From Alkalimonas sp. (lineage in GTDB: Bacteria > Pseudomonadota > Gammaproteobacteria > Enterobacterales > Alteromonadaceae): a DNA stretch of 40,930 nt. Below are positions 36,373 through 40,930 of the stretch, in pieces; within the stretch, counting starts at the first letter, position 1, and each line of letters starts with the position of its first letter. The DNA lies in contig JAFIFR010000004.1 in NCBI GenBank assembly GCA_020831935.1, forward strand, positions 1 to 40,930, in the 5' to 3' direction. The notes under the pieces are model-generated. The model was not told where the DNA came from. It worked only from the letters and a program-made list of their open reading frames with translations, and ran no database searches. A program made the position numbers and the translations under genes.

Positions 36373-37419
36373 TTACAGCTCAATGCCTGCTTCTGCTATG
36401 GCTGCCAACAATACCGGTTCCATCTCAGCTAACGTTGCCTCTGTCAGCACCTGACCAGCCGCATCCCGGAAGCTAATGCTGGTTTGTTGCTCAACCCGAC
36501 TTAACACCACTTGGTAACTGCCTTCAGCGATGGGCAACACCGGCTTGGTGTTGCGGCGGAATACCCGGGAAAAAATGCCCGGGCGAGGCTTACGGTAATT
36601 CAGGTAGTAAGTGGAGGTGGAGCGGTTTAAGTCCGTCACGGCCAAGCTGAGCTCATCAAACAAAGATTCAAGCTGGGTCCAGACGACCTCAAGGCTCTGT
36701 TCGGATAAAAATGATGGAGCACCATTGCCATCTTGCGCCAGTTCCAGGCTGCTGTCACTTGGACGACTGCGCCGTAACTGCGCTTGCCTGAATTCATCAG
36801 CACCAATAAAGGCGGTGAAACGGTTTAAAAAAGCCGCCTCCTCACGCTTTACGCCAGTTACCAATAGAGACGCATCTTCCTCGAAATATTGATGCTCAAG
36901 CATTTCAACCAAGACAGCAATGCTACGACCATGTGGTCGAGGCTCCATACTTACCCGAAACTTTGCCTGCTGCTGTGGCTGTTCAGATTTCCAAAACCAG
37001 GCCCCTTTGGTTCGCGTTTGAACCACCCAGCCGGTGGTCCAAACCAGTTCATCTGCCTGCTGGTAGCTGATACCTTGCTCATTAAAAAACGCGCTAAGCT
37101 TGCTTTCTAAATATGGCTGCAGATCACCACTGTAATCATTGCGATCAAACCAGATCCTTGCTTTGGTCTCCTCTTCATCAACCCGACTGCTGGCTGAGAG
37201 TGGAACAACCAACCCCGGAGGCTTGGTATCGACCAACTGCTTCGATGCACGAACCTCTGGAATATCGAATTGCGCGGGTTGCGGTGGCATACTAAGATGC
37301 GCAGGAACCTGAAGCGGCTGACTTGCAATCGGCTCTTGTTCTGCTTTGGGTGAAGAGAAGATGGAGCAGCCACTAAGTAGCAGGCTGGCAATGATACAAC
37401 TGGTTACCGAATAATGCAC
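36373..37419 (-). CDS. bamC: Outer-membrane assembly lipoprotein BamC
   Basis: 348-residue lipoprotein subunit of the BAM complex that inserts outer-membrane beta-barrels. The N-terminus SLLLSGCSIF has a lipobox with Cys18. The mature part has an unstructured segment, then two helix-grip domains (about 95-215 and 230-348), including RIWFDRNDYSGDLQPYLESKLSAFF. The GTG start at 37419 is supported by AGGAG eight bases upstream. It lies between dapA and purC, the standard order. Confidence 0.93.
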   Translation of the reverse strand: MHYSVTSCIIASLLLSGCSIFSSPKAEQEPIASQPLQVPAHLSMPPQPAQFDIPEVRASKQLVDTKPPGLVVPLSASSRVDEEETKARIWFDRNDYSGDLQPYLESKLSAFFNEQGISYQQADELVWTTGWVVQTRTKGAWFWKSEQPQQQAKFRVSMEPRPHGRSIAVLVEMLEHQYFEEDASLLVTGVKREEAAFLNRFTAFIGADEFRQAQLRRSRPSDSSLELAQDGNGAPSFLSEQSLEVVWTQLESLFDELSLAVTDLNRSTSTYYLNYRKPRPGIFSRVFRRNTKPVLPIAEGSYQVVLSRVEQQTSISFRDAAGQVLTEATLAEMEPVLLAAIAEAGIEL

Positions 37420-37430
37420 CTGGTAAACTC

Positions 37431-38312
37431 CTAAAAATCAATACTGGCGTGTTCTAATGCTTGTTCGATACCGGCTTGGTGAATTGGTTCCAGCGTCGTC
37501 AAGGGTAGGCGAACAAAATCAGAGGTAATGAGCCCCATATGGGCAAGTGCCCACTTAACAGGGATGGGGTTGGCCTCAACGAACAACTCCTGATGCAATG
37601 GCTGCAGTTGAGCGTCCAGACTGCGGCACCGATCGGCATTCTGCACTGCAGCAGCCTGCACAACGGCAGCAATCTGAGCCGGTGCCACATTGGCCGTCAC
37701 TGAAATGACGCCATGACCCCCGGCCAGCAAAAACTCTGCACTGCTGCCATCATCGCCACTAAATAAAGCAAAGTCAGCCGGGCAGCAGTCTTTTAAATCC
37801 TGCAACCGCTCCAATGAACCGGTAGCTTCTTTGATACCGACAATATTCGGTACTTTGGCAAGCTCTGCCACAGTTTCCGGCAGTAAGTCGACCGCCGTGC
37901 GGCCAGGCACATTGTACAATAGAATAGGCTTATCGGTCGCGGCAGCAATGGCTTCAAAGTGCAGCTTCATGCCCTTTTGCATTGGCTTGTTGTAGTAAGG
38001 CGTTACGGTTAAAAAGCCATCGACAGGCAAGTTTGCCAACAGCCTGGTTTTGTCGACCGCAGCTTTGGTACTGTTGGCACCATTGCCGACAATGACCGGA
38101 ATGGCACCCGCCACTTGCTGACAGACTGCCTTGACAATGGCAATCTGTTCATCCTGCTCCAGCGTAGCGGCTTCAGCTGTAGTACCAAGCACCACCAAGC
38201 CGTCGGTTCCGGCTTCCAAATGAAAGCGAACCAATCGCTCCAAGCTGGCAAAATCAATCTCACCCGATGCCAGCATGGGGGTGATCAAAGCCACATAACT
38301 GCCTTTCAACAT
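37431..38312 (-). CDS. dapA: 4-hydroxy-tetrahydrodipicolinate synthase
   Basis: Class I aldolase condensing pyruvate with aspartate semialdehyde, the first committed step of lysine/DAP synthesis. It shows MLKGSYVALITPM, VVLGTTAEAATLEQDE, TPYYNKPMQKGMKLHFEAIA, YNVPGRTAVDL, the Schiff-base lysine in VGIKEATGS, and SGDDG. The ATG at 38312 gives 293 residues, the normal length; the track's 54 extra codons run through the promoter and the palindromic element. Lysine feedback cannot be judged. Confidence 0.97.
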   Translation of the reverse strand: MLKGSYVALITPMLASGEIDFASLERLVRFHLEAGTDGLVVLGTTAEAATLEQDEQIAIVKAVCQQVAGAIPVIVGNGANSTKAAVDKTRLLANLPVDGFLTVTPYYNKPMQKGMKLHFEAIAAATDKPILLYNVPGRTAVDLLPETVAELAKVPNIVGIKEATGSLERLQDLKDCCPADFALFSGDDGSSAEFLLAGGHGVISVTANVAPAQIAAVVQAAAVQNADRCRSLDAQLQPLHQELFVEANPIPVKWALAHMGLITSDFVRLPLTTLEPIHQAGIEQALEHASIDF

Positions 38313-38355
38313 GCGCAAAATATCCCACACTCTCTCAAATTCGTTTCGGGCGCCT

Positions 38356-38384
38356 ATGTTAAAGACTGCGCCTCTTAAACACAA
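38356..38384 (-). promoter_or_regulatory. Sigma-70 promoter of dapA-bamC
   Basis: Leftward -35 TTGTGT (38379-38384) and -10 TAACAT (38356-38361) with a 17-base spacer, about 44 bases before the dapA ATG. It lies between the gene and the palindromic element. Confidence 0.6.
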
Positions 38385-38411
38385 GGTTCGCTTGAAAACA
38401 TCTGACAGCTC

Positions 38412-38490
38412 TAAGGCGTGTTGACCTTTGCCGTTTGTTTTTGCAGCTGCTTGGCTGGTATTTATACAAGGCAAAGATCAACACGCCCTA
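38412..38490. repeat. 79-bp palindromic MITE-like element
   Basis: GGCGTGTTGACCTTTGCC at 38415-38432 is repeated in inverted form at 38470-38487 with 17 of 18 bases identical. Including flanking bases the arms reach 21 bases with two mismatches and begin with TA at both ends. The centre holds the small palindrome GCAGCTGC (38443-38450). There is no coding potential. It lies in the dapA-gcvR intergenic gap. Whether other copies exist cannot be seen here. Confidence 0.65.
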
Positions 38491-38497
38491 CATTCGC

Positions 38498-38525
38498 ATG
38501 ACAGTAAGCAGTGTTATGGTACACT
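38498..38525 (+). promoter_or_regulatory. Possible gcvR promoter
   Basis: ATGACA (38498-38503) and TACACT (38520-38525) are separated by 16 bases, 30 bases before the gcvR start, just outside the palindromic element. Both hexamers are fair matches only. Confidence 0.4.
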
Positions 38526-38555
38526 TAGCCACCATTTTTACGGACAGGATCTGTC

Positions 38556-39077
38556 ATGACGCAACATCTGGTGGTGACAGCCATTGGTACCGACCGTACG
38601 GGTCTGGTAAGCCAACTGGCAAGGCTGGTCACCGATTGTCAATGCAATATACTCGACAGTCGCATGGCTATTTTTGGTCATGAGTTAACCTTTATCATGT
38701 TACTGGCCGGTGACCCCAGTGCCATCAGTCGCGTGGAACATCTGCTCCCTAGCCTGGGCCTGGAGCTGGATTTGCTGACCATGATGAAACGCACGCCAGC
38801 ACATGAGCTCCCGCCGGTGGCCAGTCACGCTGTGCTGAGCTATCAGGGACCAGACAAGGTTGGAACCTTGCGTGCTATAACCGCCTTGCTGGCCCAACAT
38901 CAGGTCTCCATCACAGCTTTACGCTCCAAAACCGTTACCAAAGATGATGGCCAGTGGATGGAAGCCAGCATGACGTTGCAGTTTTTGCACGACTACCCGG
39001 TCTCAGAGATCAAACAAGCAGTGATGCAGTTGCTGCACCAGCTGCAGCTCAGTGGCGAATTCAGTGCTCAAATTTAA
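38556..39077 (+). CDS. gcvR: Glycine cleavage system repressor GcvR
   Basis: 173-residue regulator with two ACT domains (about residues 4-78 and 90-165). It shows LVVTAIGTDRTGLVSQLARLVTDCQCNILDSRMAIFG and SYQGPDKVGTLRAITALLAQHQVSITALRSKT. In E. coli GcvR binds GcvA, and glycine relieves repression of gcvTHP. Divergence from dapA is the conserved position. Downstream, the usual bcp peroxiredoxin gene is absent and two catabolic-type genes follow instead. Confidence 0.93.
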   Translation: MTQHLVVTAIGTDRTGLVSQLARLVTDCQCNILDSRMAIFGHELTFIMLLAGDPSAISRVEHLLPSLGLELDLLTMMKRTPAHELPPVASHAVLSYQGPDKVGTLRAITALLAQHQVSITALRSKTVTKDDGQWMEASMTLQFLHDYPVSEIKQAVMQLLHQLQLSGEFSAQI

Positions 39078-39097
39078 CCCCTAACAAGGAACCTCCG

Positions 39098-39868
39098 ATG
39101 ATTCCAAAGCTTCCAGAATTGAATGTACAGGGCAAGGTGTCCACGGAAGAGTGGCAGCTACGGCTGGATTTAGCTGCCTGTTATCGGCTGGTGGCGCATT
39201 TTGGTTGGGACGATTTAATCTACACCCACTTGTCGGCCCGGCTGCCTGGCACCGATCACTACCTGGTCAATGCCTTCGGCCTGGCCTTTGACGAAGTCAC
39301 AGCCTCCAATCTGGTCAAGGTCGACCTGGCTGGCAAGATCCTGAATGACACCCCTTTTCAGATCAATCCAGCTGGCTTTACCATACACAGTGCCATCCAT
39401 GAGGTGCGTGAGGATGCGCACTGTGTCATTCATTTGCACACCCCGGCGACCATCGCCGTAGCCAGTGTCGAAGGCGGCTTGCGCCCCTTAAGCCAGTACT
39501 CCATGTTTTCATTGCCCTCTTTGTCTTACCATCACTACGAAGGCCTGGCGGTGAATGCAGAGGAGAAAGCCAGGCTGCAAACAGACCTGGGCCAGAACAA
39601 TCATCTACTGTTGGTCAATCATGGTGGTTTAACGGTTGGGCCCACAGTAGGCGATGCTTTTATGCGGATGTACGATTTGCAACGTGCCTGCGAGATTCAG
39701 CTGTTGCTGCAAAGCAGCGGTCAGAAAATCATCGAAGTTCCGCAAGCCATTCAGGATGGTATTTACCAGCAAGCCAAGGTAGTGCATAGTGGCAGTACAG
39801 GCGGCCAGAAGGCCTGGCCTGCCATGTTACGCAAAGCCTGGCGACTGGATCCTGGCTTTGCCCGTTAA
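39098..39868 (+). CDS. Class II aldolase/adducin family protein
   Basis: 256-residue AraD/FucA/adducin-fold protein. Zinc ligands are seen in CVIHLHTP and LLVNHGGLTVG, and the substrate loop in INPAGFTIHSAIHEVRED. In FucA numbering the catalytic Glu73 position appears to be Gly (AGFTIH against SEWRFH). So, like many members of this 'NPAGF' branch, it may not be a classical aldolase. ATG at 39098 has AAGGAA upstream; the track start lies inside gcvR. It is 28 bases upstream of the enolase-superfamily gene, suggesting a shared sugar-acid pathway. Confidence 0.88.
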   Translation: MIPKLPELNVQGKVSTEEWQLRLDLAACYRLVAHFGWDDLIYTHLSARLPGTDHYLVNAFGLAFDEVTASNLVKVDLAGKILNDTPFQINPAGFTIHSAIHEVREDAHCVIHLHTPATIAVASVEGGLRPLSQYSMFSLPSLSYHHYEGLAVNAEEKARLQTDLGQNNHLLLVNHGGLTVGPTVGDAFMRMYDLQRACEIQLLLQSSGQKIIEVPQAIQDGIYQQAKVVHSGSTGGQKAWPAMLRKAWRLDPGFAR

Positions 39869-39896
39869 TCAGGTTTCTGCTTTAAAAGGAAGCGCT

Positions 39897-40930
39897 ATGA
39901 AAGTTACCCGTGTTGAAGTGTTTGATATCCACTGCCCTGAGCGTCCGGCCTGGACCCCGGTTTTTGTGCGCATCCACACCGACGAAGGCATTCATGGCGT
40001 TGGCGAAGCCGGCCTGGCCTACGATTTGGGCCACAGCGCAGCAGCGGCCATGATCAAAGAGATGGCCGAAGCTTTTTTGATTGGTCACGATCCTTTCCAA
40101 ACTGAAAAACTCTGGTCGCGGATGCTGCGCGAAAGCTTCTGGGGCTTAGGCGGCGGCCCGGTGGTGTATGCGGCCATGTCGGCTATTGATACCGCCTTAT
40201 GGGACATCAAAGGCAAAGCCCTGGGTGTGCCGGTTTACCAGTTGCTGGGTGGCAAGGTCAACGACAAGCTGCGCACCTACGCTTCGCAGCTGCAATTTGA
40301 CTGGGGCCCGGAGTTCAAGGCCTTAGTTCACCCAGAGCAATACGCCGAAGCCGCTTTAAAGGCCATTGCCGAAGGCTACGATGCGGTCAAAGTAGACCCT
40401 ATTCAGTACGACAAAGACGGCAACACCTACTACGACCGCACCAACATTATCTCCCGCGCCGAGATGAAACTGTACCGGGCCCGGATGCAGGCCATTCGCG
40501 AAGCCGTGGGCGATGAAGTCGATATCATCTTTGAGTGCCACAGCCTGCCCGGCGCCACCAGCGCCATTCAGATTGGTGAAATCGCCGAAGAGTTCGACTG
40601 CATGTACTACGAAGAGCCAGTCAATTACCTGAACCATTCTCTGCACGACAAAGTCGCCCGTAAAGTCAAAGTCCCGATTGCCGGTGGTGAGCGTTTGTAC
40701 AACCGCTGGGGCGTGCGTCCTTATTTTGAAGATCAAAGCATTGATGTGCTGCAACCCGACATCGGCCTTTGTGGCGGCTTTACCGAAACCAAAAAAGTCT
40801 GTGATTACGCCGATATCTTTGATATTCGTATTCAGGCGCATGTCTGCGGTGGTCCGGTGGCAACAGCAGCTTCTTTGCATCTGGAAACCGCCATTCCGAA
40901 CTTCCTGATCCACGAGCACCATACCTATGC
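39897..40930 (+). CDS. Enolase-superfamily dehydratase/racemase (partial)
   Basis: The open frame runs off the window after 344 codons and is missing from the ORF track because no stop is reached. It begins MKVTRVEVFDIHCPERPAW after AAAAGGA. The N-terminal capping domain contains AAMSAIDTALWDIKGKALGVPVYQLLGG. In the barrel, VKVDP stands at the KxK/KxD position. Metal ligands are in FECH, YEEP and GGERLY, and the catalytic His is in IQAHVCGGPVATAASLHLE. This resembles galactonate or arabinonate dehydratases in the mandelate-racemase group; substrate not assigned. Codon choice is strongly biased (GAA, GCC, AAA), as in well-expressed genes. Confidence 0.88.
   Translation, partial: MKVTRVEVFDIHCPERPAWTPVFVRIHTDEGIHGVGEAGLAYDLGHSAAAAMIKEMAEAFLIGHDPFQTEKLWSRMLRESFWGLGGGPVVYAAMSAIDTALWDIKGKALGVPVYQLLGGKVNDKLRTYASQLQFDWGPEFKALVHPEQYAEAALKAIAEGYDAVKVDPIQYDKDGNTYYDRTNIISRAEMKLYRARMQAIREAVGDEVDIIFECHSLPGATSAIQIGEIAEEFDCMYYEEPVNYLNHSLHDKVARKVKVPIAGGERLYNRWGVRPYFEDQSIDVLQPDIGLCGGFTETKKVCDYADIFDIRIQAHVCGGPVATAASLHLETAIPNFLIHEHHTY

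Noticed and set aside
38313-38474. Upstream extension of dapA by 54 codons as given in the ORF track
   Set aside because: The extension crosses the dapA promoter and one arm of the palindromic element, has no family similarity, and the ATG at 38312 gives the standard DapA length.
40356-40922. 188-codon leftward ORF at the right edge
   Set aside because: Shadow of the enolase-superfamily gene, which has intact active-site motifs on the plus strand.

Overview
This window is a stretch of chromosome from a gammaproteobacterium. Gene content and order point to the Alteromonadales or a Rheinheimera/Alishewanella-like lineage, inferred from remembered family patterns and not from a search. Pointers are the conserved blocks dapA-bamC-purC with divergent gcvR, pheS-pheT-ihfA, yejK/yejL/yejM and yffB-dapE, and lineage-restricted families such as DUF3581, DUF2897, DUF2066 and VC2046-like. 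Genes are tightly packed. Many same-strand pairs overlap by ATGA, and several convergent pairs overlap at their 3' ends. I see no prophage, insertion sequence with transposase, CRISPR array or rRNA.

Layout. (1) 1-462: fur. (2) 484-6381: a small surface-polysaccharide locus. Five leftward, translationally coupled genes (GT4, WecG/TagA-type GT26, GT2, Wzy/ligase-like membrane protein, ElyC/DUF218-like protein) diverge from a WecA-like lipid-carrier initiating transferase. (3) 6399-9264: DUF3581, a Sel1-like protein, a sulA-like SOS division inhibitor under two overlapping LexA boxes, a YchJ-like SEC-C protein and a VC2046-like protein. (4) 9374-13656: tRNA-Tyr, a receiver-TPR response regulator, deoC, a YgjP-like metalloprotein and xthA. 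(5) 13653-14678: yfbV and an AT-rich non-coding stretch with DnaA-box-like repeats. (6) 14679-17599: an ATGA-chained operon of five genes: a divergent EIIA-Glc-like protein lacking the phospho-histidine, yffB, dapE, an M15 peptidase and a DUF2897 membrane peptide. (7) 17572-23669: yejK, yejL, a shortened yejM, cvfB and a GAF-GAF-GGDEF-EAL protein. (8) 23790-29839: a leftward operon that looks like a light/singlet-oxygen response set (ybgA, photolyase, SnoaL-like, FAD oxidoreductase, DUF1365, CFA synthase), preceded by a TGATCC-type ECF sigma promoter candidate. (9) 30008-35526: DUF2066, hda, pheS, pheT, ihfA, ending in a strong terminator. (10) 35573-38312: dapA-bamC-purC. (11) 38412-38490: a 79-bp palindromic MITE-like element between dapA and gcvR. 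(12) 38556-40930: gcvR followed by a class II aldolase-like protein and an enolase-superfamily dehydratase that runs off the window.

Most of the window is conserved housekeeping sequence. The best candidates for something undescribed are the EIIA-Glc-like protein with His90 replaced by Asp at the head of a cell-wall/DAP operon, the palindromic element, the DnaA-box-like cluster, the tandem SOS boxes before sulA, and the shortened YejM. All of these come from reading the sequence by eye, with no database search.
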